Assembly (NCBI GenBank): GCA_023456105.1
Contig: JAEYAO010000110.1
Span: 1-20,665, forward strand
DNA from: Pseudomonadota bacterium
GTDB taxonomy: Bacteria; Pseudomonadota; Alphaproteobacteria; Caulobacterales; Caulobacteraceae
Direction: 5' to 3'
Length of the DNA: 20,665 bases
The position numbers were made by a program, and so were the translations under genes. Positions 1 to 6,267 of the stretch are shown here, piece by piece. Under the pieces are notes generated by a model, which was not told the DNA's origin, searched no databases, and was given only the letters and a program-made list of their open reading frames with translations. Each line of letters starts with the position of its first letter. Within the stretch, counting starts at the first letter, position 1.

Positions 1-209
1 ACTACCGCCCGCAGTTCTACTTCCGCACGACCGACGTGACCGGCATCGTGCAGCTGAAGGAAGGCGTGGAGATGATCATGCCCGGCGACAACGCCGAGCT
101 GAACGTCGAACTGATCACCCCGATCGCGATGGAAGAAAAGCTGCGCTTCGCCATCCGCGAAGGCGGCCGCACCGTCGGCGCCGGCGTGGTCTCCAAGATC
201 ATCGCCTGA
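1..209 (+). CDS. tuf: Elongation factor Tu, C-terminal fragment
   Basis: This is the last 69 codons of EF-Tu, read from base 3; the gene continues off the left edge. EF-Tu is the GTPase that delivers aminoacyl-tRNA to the ribosome. The visible part is the third (C-terminal) beta-barrel domain. It carries the family-typical stretches RPQFYFRTTDVTG, MIMPGDN and FAIREGGRTVGAGVV and ends in KIIA followed by TGA. Sequence identity in this domain is unmistakable. In many proteobacteria a tuf copy sits directly upstream of tRNA-Trp and secE. Here a terminator and about 4.3 kb of other genes intervene. Whether there is a second tuf copy cannot be seen. Confidence 0.97.
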   Translation, partial: YRPQFYFRTTDVTGIVQLKEGVEMIMPGDNAELNVELITPIAMEEKLRFAIREGGRTVGAGVVSKIIA

Positions 210-237
210 TCGCGATCGGTCTTTAAGCTAAACATCA

Positions 238-267
238 CCCCCGCCGGAGCCATTCGGCGGGGGTTTT
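238..267 (+). terminator. Rho-independent terminator after tuf
   Basis: A perfect 9-bp GC stem, CCCCCGCCG (238-246) with CGGCGGGGG (255-263), encloses an 8-nt loop and is followed directly by TTTT. It lies 29 bases after the tuf stop codon. It shows that the tuf transcript ends here and is not continuous with the hydrolase gene that follows. Confidence 0.85.
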
Positions 268-292
268 GCGTTGCAGGGATGTCGGAGGACCG

Positions 293-1096
293 ATGGTGAT
301 CAGGTGGAGCAGGGTCGTGGCGTCGCTGCTGGCGGCGGCGGCGACCGGAGCGGTGAGCGGCGCCGCCTGGGCGAGCGATGAGACGGCGGTTCAGCCGGTT
401 TGGGCGCCTCCCCCCGCCTGTCCGATCTCGGCGGACCATGTGATCGCCAACGGCGGCCTGCAGCGGAGCCGCGCCGCCATCGCGGACCGGCGCCTCGTGA
501 TCCTGGCCGTCGGCTCCTCCTCCATCGAAGGGGTGGGCGCCAGCCGTCCCGACCTGGGCTTTGTTCCCCGCCTCGAGGCGGCGCTGAAGCGTCGCCTGCC
601 CGAGGTCGGGGTGGTGGTCTACAACCGCGGCGTCGGCGGCGAGACGGCGGAGGATACGGTCAAGCGCCTTCCCCGTGAACTGGAACTGACCCAGCCGGAT
701 CTGGTGCTGTGGCAACTCGGCACCAATGATGTGCTGCGTGACCGTGATCCGGGCGCCTTTCTGCGGGACCTGCTGTGGGGCGACTACCTGCTGGCGCGCG
801 CCGGGGTGGACACCCTGCTGATCGATCCGCAACGTCTGCCTGACGACGCTCGTAACCCCGCCTTTGCGGGCCGCAACCCCGCTCTGGAGCAGACCGCCTC
901 GGTGATCGAGGCGCAGGCGGCGCTGGCGAATCGCGCGGTGCTGCGCCGGTTCGCCGCCATGAGGGACTGGAGCGGCCTGGCGGGCGGCGGCGTGGGACCC
1001 GACGAACTGCACCTGAACGACGAAGGCTACGCCTGCTGGGCCGAGATCACGGCGGAGGGACTGGCGCGCGCCATTCTGGACGCCTCGAATCCCTGA
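293..1096 (+). CDS. Secreted SGNH/GDSL-family hydrolase
   Basis: A 267-residue protein of the SGNH hydrolase superfamily (TesA-like esterase/lipase/acyl-thioesterase fold). The ATG at 293 is preferred because GGAGG lies 5 bases upstream; an earlier TTG at 266 overlaps the tuf terminator. The N-terminus has a basic residue and then an alanine-rich hydrophobic stretch ending in AWA, a good Sec signal peptide, so the enzyme is probably periplasmic or secreted. Block I is AVGSSSIEG (nucleophile serine around residue 76), block II is NRGVGGET, block III is GTND (143-146) and block V is DELH (237-240), giving a complete Ser/Gly/Asn/His set. Substrate is not predictable; a polysaccharide O-acetyl esterase or lysophospholipase role is equally possible. 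Confidence 0.85.
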   Translation: MVIRWSRVVASLLAAAATGAVSGAAWASDETAVQPVWAPPPACPISADHVIANGGLQRSRAAIADRRLVILAVGSSSIEGVGASRPDLGFVPRLEAALKRRLPEVGVVVYNRGVGGETAEDTVKRLPRELELTQPDLVLWQLGTNDVLRDRDPGAFLRDLLWGDYLLARAGVDTLLIDPQRLPDDARNPAFAGRNPALEQTASVIEAQAALANRAVLRRFAAMRDWSGLAGGGVGPDELHLNDEGYACWAEITAEGLARAILDASNP

Positions 1097-1162
1097 TCAG
1101 CCTCGTCTTTGCATTCTCCCGCCGTATGGGCCAAAGCTGAACCATACAGGGGGTACATCAGC

Positions 1163-2164
1163 TTGAGGGCGGAGATGCTTCGAACGCGGCCGTTGGTCGG
1201 CTACGGCTTTGCGCTTGGAGTCTGGCTGGCCGCCTTTGTGCTGCGTGCAGCCCTGGCCGACTGGTTTCCTCCGGGCTTTCCCTATCTGACCTTCTTTCCC
1301 GCCGTGGTGGTGGCCGCCTATTTCGCGGGGCTGTGGCCGTCGGTCCTGACGGCGGTGCTGTCGGGCCTCAGCGCCTGGTGGTTCTGGATCGGCGCGCCGG
1401 GTTTCGACTGGAGCGCGGCCACAGCCGTCGCGCTCCTGTTCTTCGCCTTCGTGGTCGCGGTCGACATCTTCTTCATCGTCGGCATGACCTCGGCCCGCGG
1501 CAAGCTGGAGGCGGAGGCCGCCCGCAGCGCCGCCCTGGCCCAGAGCCGCGACCTGCTCTACCGCGAGGTCCAGCACCGGGTGTCGAACAACATCCAGGTG
1601 GTCAGTTCCCTATTGAGGCTGGAAGCCGGCATGGCGAAGGACGGCGATGCGCGCCGCATCCTGACGGAGGCCGCCAGCCGCACGGCCCTGATCGCCAAGG
1701 TGCAGCGCAGCCTCTCCGACGCCGAAGGCCGGGCCACGCGATTCGAAACGGTGGCTCGCGATCTTTGCGCCGACGCCCTGGCCGCCGCTGCACGAGAGGA
1801 TGTCGCCCTGGCGCTGGACGGAGGCGATCTGACGCTGACGGCGGAGGAGGCGACCCCGATCATGCTGATCCTGCTGGAATGCGTGAACAACGCGCTGGAG
1901 CATGGAGTGGCCGAGCGCGAAGGCCGGATCGAGATCGGGTTCGGCGAGTGGGACGGACGGCGTCGGCTGACCGTTCGCGATGACGGGCGGGGCCTCCCCG
2001 CCGGATTTCGACCCATCACGACCTGCAAGCCTGGGCCTGCGCATCGTCCACGGGCTGGCCGGTCAGCTTGGCGGCCGTTTCGACATGGAAGAGGCGAAAC
2101 CCGGCGTGCGCTGCGTCCTGTCCTATCCGACGCCGGGGGACGCGCTCGGCTGATCTTCGCTTAA
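1163..2164 (+). CDS. DUF4118/HisKA_2 sensor histidine kinase with apparent 3' frameshift
   Basis: A membrane sensor kinase. The TTG at 1163 is favoured because AGGGGG lies 9 bases upstream; ATG 1175 is an alternative. Residues of about 10-105 form four hydrophobic helices resembling the KdpD-like DUF4118 sensor. A HisKA_2 dimerisation domain follows with YREVQHRVSNNIQ (phosphoacceptor His at residue 138). The HATPase domain has the N box LLECVNNALEHG and G1 box DDGRGLP. Just after this, the reading frame turns into Arg/Pro-rich nonsense ending at 2164. If one base is removed near the TTT at 2006-2008, the frame reads SLGLRIVHGLAGQLGG, a perfect G2 box, and ends at TGA 2151-2153. The gene is therefore either truncated or carries an indel error in the sequence. 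HisKA_2 kinases often act in general-stress or light pathways, but no partner is adjacent. Confidence 0.8.
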   Translation: MRAEMLRTRPLVGYGFALGVWLAAFVLRAALADWFPPGFPYLTFFPAVVVAAYFAGLWPSVLTAVLSGLSAWWFWIGAPGFDWSAATAVALLFFAFVVAVDIFFIVGMTSARGKLEAEAARSAALAQSRDLLYREVQHRVSNNIQVVSSLLRLEAGMAKDGDARRILTEAASRTALIAKVQRSLSDAEGRATRFETVARDLCADALAAAAREDVALALDGGDLTLTAEEATPIMLILLECVNNALEHGVAEREGRIEIGFGEWDGRRRLTVRDDGRGLPAGFRPITTCKPGPAHRPRAGRSAWRPFRHGRGETRRALRPVLSDAGGRARLIFA

Positions 2165-2200
2165 GGCGCGAGAGCGCTTGCAAGCAACCGAACGGCGCCG

Positions 2201-2236
2201 CTTACGTTCGCTTCTGAACGTTAAGCTTTCGGTAAC
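2201..2236 (+). promoter_or_regulatory. Inverted repeat and CtrA-like site upstream of small lipoprotein ORF
   Basis: CTTACGTTC (2201-2209) faces GAACGTTAAG (2216-2225) across 6 bases, matching except for one extra T. Overlapping its right arm is TTAA, 7 bases, GTAAC (2222-2236 region). This is one base off the TTAA-N7-TTAA arrangement bound by the Caulobacterales cell-cycle regulator CtrA. The element lies just ahead of the ATG at 2242. The regulator assignment is inference. Confidence 0.3.
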
Positions 2237-2241
2237 CAGAC

Positions 2242-2373
2242 ATGCGGCGCGCGCTCCACATCGGCCTGTTCATCGGCACCCTGATCGGCATGTCCGCCTG
2301 CGCGTCGGCGAGCGATCGGACGGGCGGCGCGAGCGATGGATACGGCTCCATCGATCTGGGCCGAGGCGCCTGA
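2242..2373 (+). CDS. Putative 43-residue small lipoprotein
   Basis: A short ORF, beginning MRRALHIGLF. It shows a textbook lipoprotein layout: two arginines, a hydrophobic run of about 12 residues, then GMSAC, a permissive lipobox with Cys at residue 20, followed by 23 small polar residues. It ends at TGA 2371-2373. There is no strong Shine-Dalgarno sequence; the start lies 6 bases after a CtrA-like motif. I do not recognise a family. Small alphaproteobacterial lipoproteins of this size (entericidin-like) exist, but no specific similarity to them is visible. It could also be a chance ORF; the lipobox and the intergenic position are the supporting evidence. Confidence 0.45.
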   Translation: MRRALHIGLFIGTLIGMSACASASDRTGGASDGYGSIDLGRGA

Positions 2374-2462
2374 TACGAAATCGTGGCGCAAGCGCGCGTG
2401 ATCCCATAAGATAGTCGCTGCGGACGCCGGCTGTCGCGCCGCGTCGGTTTCAAAACCCCTAG

Positions 2463-3797
2463 ATGTTACTCATCGCCATTGTCGTCGTTCTGCTCCTCGT
2501 GGTGCTCAACGGCCTGTTCGCCATGACCGAGTTGGCGGTCGTGTCTTCCCGCAAGTCCAGGTTGCAGAGCCGGGCGGAACGGGGCGACAGGGGGGCGCGG
2601 GCGGCCCTGAAGCTGGCGGAGGAACCGACCCACTTCCTGTCGGCCGTCCAGGTCGGCATCACCCTTATCGGCATTCTGGCGGGCGCCTACGGGCAGGCGG
2701 CGATCGCGGGCGAACTGGACCGGATTCTGGAAACCAGCTTTCCGGCGCTGTCGGCCTATACGGAGGTGTTCTCCACCGCCCTGGTGGTCATCTGCATCAC
2801 CTATGTGTCGCTGATCGTCGGCGAACTGGTGCCCAAGCGTCTCGCGCTGATCTTTCCCGAATCGATCGCGGCCAAGATGGCGGCGCCGATCTCGACCCTG
2901 GCGATCGTGCTCAAGCCCTTTGTGCTGCTTCTGACCGCCTCGACCTCGGGCATCCTCAAGGTGCTGGGCGTCAAGGATCGCGATGGCTCGGACGTGACCC
3001 AGGAAGAGGTCGAGACCATGATCGCCGAGGGCACGTCGGCCGGTCTGATCGAGCCGGAAGAGCAGGAGATGATCGAGGAGATCCTGCGTCTCGGCGACCG
3101 CCCGGTGCGTGTCGCCATGACGCCGCGCACGGATGTGTATTGGGTGGCGCTGGACGATCAGCCCGAGACGCTGCGCGAGGAGATTCGCCTGTGTCCCTAT
3201 TCGCGCATCGTGGTGGCCAGGGACGGCGATCTCGACCACCCGGTGGGCGTGGTGCACAAGAAGGACCTTCTGGACGCCCTGCTGACCACCGGAGAACTGA
3301 CGGTCGAGGCGCATATCGCCACCCCGGCCTTCATTCCTCAGTCCACCTCGGTGCTGAAGGCGCTGGAGATCCTGAAGGGGTCCTTCGTCCACATGGCCTT
3401 CATCGTCGATGAGTACGGCGCGTTCGAAGGGGTGGTCACCGCGACCGACATCCTGGAGATGATCGCGGGCGACTTCAACGAAGGCCACGACGAGGAGCAC
3501 GCCCATGTCACCCAGCGCCAGGACGGCAGCTGGCTGGTGGACGGCCGCACCGATCTGGACGAACTGTGCGACCGTCTGGGCGAGGACTTCGGCGAGAACG
3601 AAAGCTTCCACACTGTGGCCGGCCTGATCCTGCACCAGCTGTCGCGGGTGCCGGACGAGGGCGAGGTGCTTCAGGTGGGTCGGTTCGAGGTCGAGGTGAT
3701 CGACATGGACGACCGCCGCATCGACAAGCTGATCTTCCGCGAGGTGGTCAGGGCCGCGGACGAAAAGGACGCGGTGGCGGCCCACGTCGAGAGCTGA
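2463..3797 (+). CDS. CorC/HlyC-family (CNNM/DUF21-CBS) membrane protein
   Basis: A 444-residue protein with the full three-part CorC/HlyC architecture. Residues 1 to about 190 are the DUF21/CNNM transmembrane domain, starting MLLIAIVVVLLLVVLNGLFA with the typical FAMTELAVVSSRKSRL. From about 200 to 335 lies a CBS pair, with the hallmark VAMTPRTDV near 216 and FIVDEYGAFEGVVTATDILE near 313. From about 345 to 430 is the CorC_HlyC transporter-associated domain (DGRTDLDEL, TVAGLILHQL). Members are linked to magnesium or cobalt efflux and were historically called hemolysins; the substrate here is inferred only from the family. The ATG at 2463 begins directly at the first helix, so it is the natural start. 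It appears to be transcribed alone or with the downstream membrane protein. Confidence 0.92.
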   Translation: MLLIAIVVVLLLVVLNGLFAMTELAVVSSRKSRLQSRAERGDRGARAALKLAEEPTHFLSAVQVGITLIGILAGAYGQAAIAGELDRILETSFPALSAYTEVFSTALVVICITYVSLIVGELVPKRLALIFPESIAAKMAAPISTLAIVLKPFVLLLTASTSGILKVLGVKDRDGSDVTQEEVETMIAEGTSAGLIEPEEQEMIEEILRLGDRPVRVAMTPRTDVYWVALDDQPETLREEIRLCPYSRIVVARDGDLDHPVGVVHKKDLLDALLTTGELTVEAHIATPAFIPQSTSVLKALEILKGSFVHMAFIVDEYGAFEGVVTATDILEMIAGDFNEGHDEEHAHVTQRQDGSWLVDGRTDLDELCDRLGEDFGENESFHTVAGLILHQLSRVPDEGEVLQVGRFEVEVIDMDDRRIDKLIFREVVRAADEKDAVAAHVES

Positions 3798-3857
3798 CGA
3801 TTGCGATCCTCATCCGGGTGATGATCCTCGTCAGCGCCCGTCCGCCCGGAGAACTCC

Positions 3858-4490
3858 ATGCGCCTGTTGCAGCAGCCTTGGCCCCTGAAGCTGATCTGGC
3901 TGGTCCTGCTGGCCGAGACCTGCGCCGCCCTGCTGAACGGAGAGTGGATCGTAGGTGCGGTCGCTCTGACCACCTTCGGCCTGACCCTTCTGCCCCTCTA
4001 CGTCGGGCGGGTCTCGGGCGTGCACATCCCCTCGGGTTTCCTTGTCGCGATCGCGGTCTTTCTCATGGCCACCCTGTTCCTGGGGGAGGTGAGGGACTTC
4101 TACGAGCGCTTCTGGTGGTGGGACGTCGTGCTGCACGCCGGGTCGGCCGTGGCGTTCGGCCTTGTGGGCGTCGTGCTGATGCTGATCCTGGTGCGGGGCG
4201 AGCGGCTGAAGGCGGCGCCGATCACCGTGGCCTTTTTCGCCTTCTGCTTTGCGGTGACCGTGGGGGTGTTCTGGGAGATCATCGAGTTCACGGCGGATCA
4301 GACGCTGGGCACCAACACCCAGCGTTCCGGGCTGGTGGACACCATGTGGGACCTGATCGTGAACTGCCTGGGCGGGCTGGTCGGCGCGGGCGCCGGCTGG
4401 GTCTATCTGAAAGGCGAGCAGGGCTGGGTGCTGACGGGCGCCCTGCGCGAGTTCGTGCATCGCAACGGGCGTATGTTCCGCCCGCGCTGA
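3858..4490 (+). CDS. DUF2238-like integral membrane protein
   Basis: A 210-residue protein with about six hydrophobic helices and short loops. The ATG at 3858 is preceded by GGAG at a 6-base gap. Conserved-looking membrane motifs are WWWDVVLHAGSAVAFG (near 85), GVFWEIIEFTADQTLG (near 137) and DTMWDLIVNCLGGLVGA (near 160). The D..LH, E..E and DT.WD...N..GG pattern resembles the DUF2238/YjdF group of inner-membrane proteins. These have no established biochemical function. It follows the CorC-like gene after 60 bases on the same strand, so co-transcription is possible. The family call is by motif memory only. Confidence 0.7.
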   Translation: MRLLQQPWPLKLIWLVLLAETCAALLNGEWIVGAVALTTFGLTLLPLYVGRVSGVHIPSGFLVAIAVFLMATLFLGEVRDFYERFWWWDVVLHAGSAVAFGLVGVVLMLILVRGERLKAAPITVAFFAFCFAVTVGVFWEIIEFTADQTLGTNTQRSGLVDTMWDLIVNCLGGLVGAGAGWVYLKGEQGWVLTGALREFVHRNGRMFRPR

Positions 4491-4500
4491 CGCATCGCGC

Positions 4501-4529
4501 TTGAAAAGCGAAGCGGGGTGGGGCATACG
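4501..4529 (+). promoter_or_regulatory. Candidate promoter for tRNA-Trp
   Basis: TTGAAA (4501-4506) is separated by 17 bases from CATACG (4524-4529). This is a good -35 but weak -10 sigma-70-type pair, about 40 bases ahead of the mature tRNA 5' end. A promoter is expected here because the preceding gene ends at 4490 and the tRNA must be transcribed. Confidence 0.4.
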
Positions 4530-4570
4530 CGCCCCTCTGGCGAGAACGGCTTCGCGGCCGCCTCTTGTCT

Positions 4571-4646
4571 AGGAGTTTAGCTCAGCTGGTAGAGCACCGG
4601 TCTCCAAAACCGGGGGTCGTGGGTTCGAGTCCCCCAACTCCTGCCA
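4571..4646 (+). tRNA. trpT: tRNA-Trp (anticodon CCA)
   Basis: A 76-base cloverleaf. The acceptor stem is AGGAGTT (4571-4577) with AACTCCT (4636-4642), then discriminator G and an encoded CCA end. The D arm contains AGCTCAGCTGGTAGAGC. The anticodon stem CCGGT/ACCGG holds the loop CTCCAAA, giving anticodon CCA at 4604-4606. The T arm has GGGTTCGAGTCCC. Its position just before secE matches the widespread tuf-trpT-secE-nusG order. Confidence 0.97.
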
Positions 4647-4651
4647 TTCCC

Positions 4652-4692
4652 CCTGTCGCCGCCGGATGGGACTTCCCATCTGCGGCGACAGG
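4652..4692 (+). terminator. Long hairpin between tRNA-Trp and secE (terminator or processing/attenuation element)
   Basis: CCTGTCGCCGC (4652-4662) pairs perfectly with GCGGCGACAGG (4682-4692). Inside, GATGGG pairs with CCCATC around a 4-base loop. A TTGTTTT run follows 6 bases later (4698-4704). The stem is strong, but the T-run is not adjacent, so termination may be partial. It begins 6 bases after the tRNA CCA and ends 24 bases before the secE ATG. Confidence 0.55.
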
Positions 4693-4716
4693 ATCAATTG
4701 TTTTGATGAGCAGCTG

Positions 4717-5013
4717 ATGGCCAAGGCCAAAACTCCCGGCAGGCGTCCCCAGGTGGGCGCGGGGCCCCAGACGGTTCCGGCGGCCCAGACCATCGCCGTG
4801 GACGCGCCTGCGCCCAAGAAGAAGACCTCGCCCGGTCAGTTCTTCAGCCAGGTCCGCGCCGAGGGCCGCAAGATCACCTGGCCGAGCCGCAAGGAGACCT
4901 GGATCACCTCGGTGATGGTCTTCATCATGGTGCTGATCGCCTCGATCTTCTTCTGGATCGTCGACACCGGCCTGGGCTTCGCCTTCCGCTACATCATCGC
5001 TCTCGGATCCTGA
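4717..5013 (+). CDS. secE: Preprotein translocase subunit SecE
   Basis: A 98-residue single-span SecE, the clamp subunit that stabilises SecY in the SecYEG export channel of the inner membrane. The N-terminal 40 residues are a Lys/Pro/Ala-rich cytoplasmic tail. The conserved SecE core is FFSQVRAEGRKITWPSRKET, where the amphipathic helix ends in the WPSR.E signature. One transmembrane helix follows (VMVFIMVLIASIFFWIV). The ATG at 4717 is chosen because an upstream in-frame start at 4666 lies inside the preceding hairpin. nusG follows after 13 bases, so the two are co-transcribed as in most bacteria. Confidence 0.95.
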   Translation: MAKAKTPGRRPQVGAGPQTVPAAQTIAVDAPAPKKKTSPGQFFSQVRAEGRKITWPSRKETWITSVMVFIMVLIASIFFWIVDTGLGFAFRYIIALGS

Positions 5014-5026
5014 GAAAGACGCGCCC

Positions 5027-5596
5027 ATGACCGATGCAGCGCCCGCCGCCAATCCGCGCCACAAGTGGTACATCATCAACGCCTATTCGAACTTCGAAAA
5101 GAAGGTCGCAGAGCAGTTGCGCGAACAGGCCAAGCAGCGTGGGCTTGAGGACAAGTTCTCCGAGATCCTGGTGCCCACCGAGGACGTCGTCGAGATCCGC
5201 CGCGGCCGCAAGGTGAACTCCGAGCGCAAATTCTTCCCCGGCTATGTGCTGGTGAAGATGGAGATGACGGACGAGGCCTACCACCTGGTCAAGGACACGC
5301 CCAAGGTCACGGGCTTCCTGGGCGCCGCGGGCGGCACCAAGCCGCTGCCGGTGTCCGAGCGCGAGGTTCAGAACATCATCGGCGCGGTGGAAGAGGGCGT
5401 GGAGCGTCCCAAGCCCACCATCCGCTTCGACATCGGCGAAAAGGTCAAGGTCACCGACGGACCCTTCGCCAGCTTCGACGGCTCGGTCGAAAGCGTGGAC
5501 GAGGACAACGCGCGCCTGCGCGTCGCCGTCTCCATCTTCGGCCGCGCCACCCCGGTCGACTTGGAATACGGCCAGGTGGAGAAGGTCGCGGGCTGA
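5027..5596 (+). CDS. nusG: Transcription termination/antitermination factor NusG
   Basis: A 189-residue NusG, an RNA-polymerase-binding factor that links transcription to Rho or to the ribosome. The NGN domain covers roughly residues 12-120 (KWYIINAYSNFEKKVAEQL, FFPGYVLVKMEM, VTGFLG). The C-terminal KOW domain runs from about 135 (GEKVKVTDGPFASFDGSVE, RLRVAVSIFGRATPVDLEYGQVE). Length and domains are those of a normal NusG. It forms an operon with secE and ends just before a hairpin terminator, so rplK must rely on readthrough or on its own promoter. Confidence 0.97.
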   Translation: MTDAAPAANPRHKWYIINAYSNFEKKVAEQLREQAKQRGLEDKFSEILVPTEDVVEIRRGRKVNSERKFFPGYVLVKMEMTDEAYHLVKDTPKVTGFLGAAGGTKPLPVSEREVQNIIGAVEEGVERPKPTIRFDIGEKVKVTDGPFASFDGSVESVDEDNARLRVAVSIFGRATPVDLEYGQVEKVAG

Positions 5597-5618
5597 GGCT
5601 CACACTTTCGGAGATTTG

Positions 5619-5650
5619 AAGCCGCATCCGGAAACGGGCGCGGCTTTGTC
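5619..5650 (+). terminator. Terminator-like hairpin after nusG
   Basis: AAGCCGC (5619-5625) pairs with GCGGCTT (5640-5646). An inner CCG-GAAA-CGG tip sits above a 2x2 internal loop, and TTTGTCTT follows. It lies 22 bases after the nusG stop and would separate secE-nusG from rplKA. Confidence 0.7.
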
Positions 5651-5702
5651 TTGCTCGAGCGATTCCTCCTTCGCGACCGGAGGAGAGTTGACGTAGCTCC
5701 TC

Positions 5703-5769
5703 TTCTCCTCCCTGTTCGCGAAGCGAATGGGGAGGTGGATCGGCGGCGTAGCCGTCGAGACGGAGGGGT
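5703..5769 (+). repeat. Palindromic repeat, left arm flanking DUF559 gene
   Basis: A 67-bp unit that recurs in inverted orientation at 6125-6189. I align 61 of 67 positions as identical, with four substitutions and two single-base gaps. It contains two hairpins. The first is CCTCCC with GGGGAGG, with TTCGC-GAA-GCGAA at the tip; the second is GGC-GTA-GCC. Its last bases, GGAGGGGT, abut the DUF559 ATG at 5770 and would act as its ribosome binding site. The general form resembles the intergenic palindromic repeats common in alphaproteobacteria. Confidence 0.85.
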
Positions 5770-6120
5770 ATGCCGGCAAACGCCGAGAGCTACGAACGCG
5801 CCCGCACTATGCGGAAGGCGCTGACGCCACCTGAAGCGCGACTTTGGGTGGCGTTGAAGGGTCGGCAACTCGGAGTTCGCTTTCGTCGTCAGCATCCGAT
5901 CGGACCCTACATCCTGGACTTCTATTGCCCGCAGGCGAAGGTGGCGGTCGAGGTGGACGGTCTCATGCACAGCGGCGCCGAACGCGCCGCGCATGACGCG
6001 CGACGAACAATCTGGCTGGCGCAACAAGGTGTTCGCGTCATCAGGATCGAAGCCATAGCCGTCAGGGACGACCTGCCGGCCGTGATCGACTTCCTTCAGG
6101 CCGAACTGACCGGGCGTTAG
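5770..6120 (+). CDS. DUF559 endonuclease-like protein (Vsr/PD-(D/E)XK-type fold)
   Basis: A 116-residue DUF559 protein. This family is predicted to share the fold of very-short-patch repair (Vsr) and other PD-(D/E)XK nucleases; its cellular role is not established. The N-terminal helix ERARTMRKALTPPEARLW is typical. The core RFRRQHPIGPYILDFYCPQ then VAVEVDG supplies Asp50, Glu61 and Asp63 as likely metal ligands, with His67 after it. The usual GxQH is here GLMH. The C-terminus (RTIWLAQQGVRVIRIE) completes the fold. Start and stop lie 0 and 4 bases from the inner edges of a pair of inverted repeats, and the gene interrupts the nusG-rplK junction. Both facts suggest insertion as a unit. It is unlikely to function with the ribosomal genes. 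Confidence 0.88.
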   Translation: MPANAESYERARTMRKALTPPEARLWVALKGRQLGVRFRRQHPIGPYILDFYCPQAKVAVEVDGLMHSGAERAAHDARRTIWLAQQGVRVIRIEAIAVRDDLPAVIDFLQAELTGR

Positions 6121-6124
6121 ACAG

Positions 6125-6189
6125 ACCCCTCCGTCTCGTCGGCTGTGCCGCCGATCCACCTCCCCATCGCTGCGCGACAGGGAGGAGAA
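6125..6189 (-). repeat. Palindromic repeat, right arm flanking DUF559 gene
   Basis: A 65-bp inverted copy of the 5703-5769 repeat. Compared with the left arm, the tip stem is one base pair shorter: one T and its partner A are both missing, so pairing is kept. The second hairpin has loop ACA in place of GTA with its stem unchanged. It begins 4 bases after the DUF559 stop codon. Confidence 0.85.
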
Positions 6190-6192
6190 GAT

Positions 6193-6246
6193 TTCTCCTC
6201 CCCATCGAGATGGGGGGTGGCGAGAGGCTCAGCCTCGACATGGGGG
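6193..6246 (+). repeat. Third, diverged copy of the palindromic repeat
   Basis: It starts with TTCTCCTCC like the left arm and faces the right arm, forming a perfect 9-bp inverted junction, GGAGGAGAA-GAT-TTCTCCTCC (6181-6201). It keeps the two-hairpin plan: CCCCATC-GA-GATGGGG (6200-6215), a GGTGG linker, then GAGGC-TCA-GCCTC (6224-6236), ending near CATGGGGG. Similarity is structural more than base-for-base. Confidence 0.65.
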
Positions 6247-6267
6247 TTTCCTTTTCCACACCCTTCC

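Noticed and set aside
4666..4716. An upstream in-frame start for secE
   Set aside because: It would translate through the tRNA-secE hairpin and adds residues not seen in SecE; ATG 4717 is the natural start.
5664..5684. A fourth repeat copy in TCCTCC...GGAGGA left of the DUF559 unit
   Set aside because: Only 6-bp arms match and the rest shows no similarity to the 65-bp unit, so it is too little to call.
5655..6250. CRISPR array in the repeat-rich nusG-rplK gap
   Set aside because: The copies are inverted palindromes around a gene, not direct repeats with regular unique spacers, and no cas gene is present.
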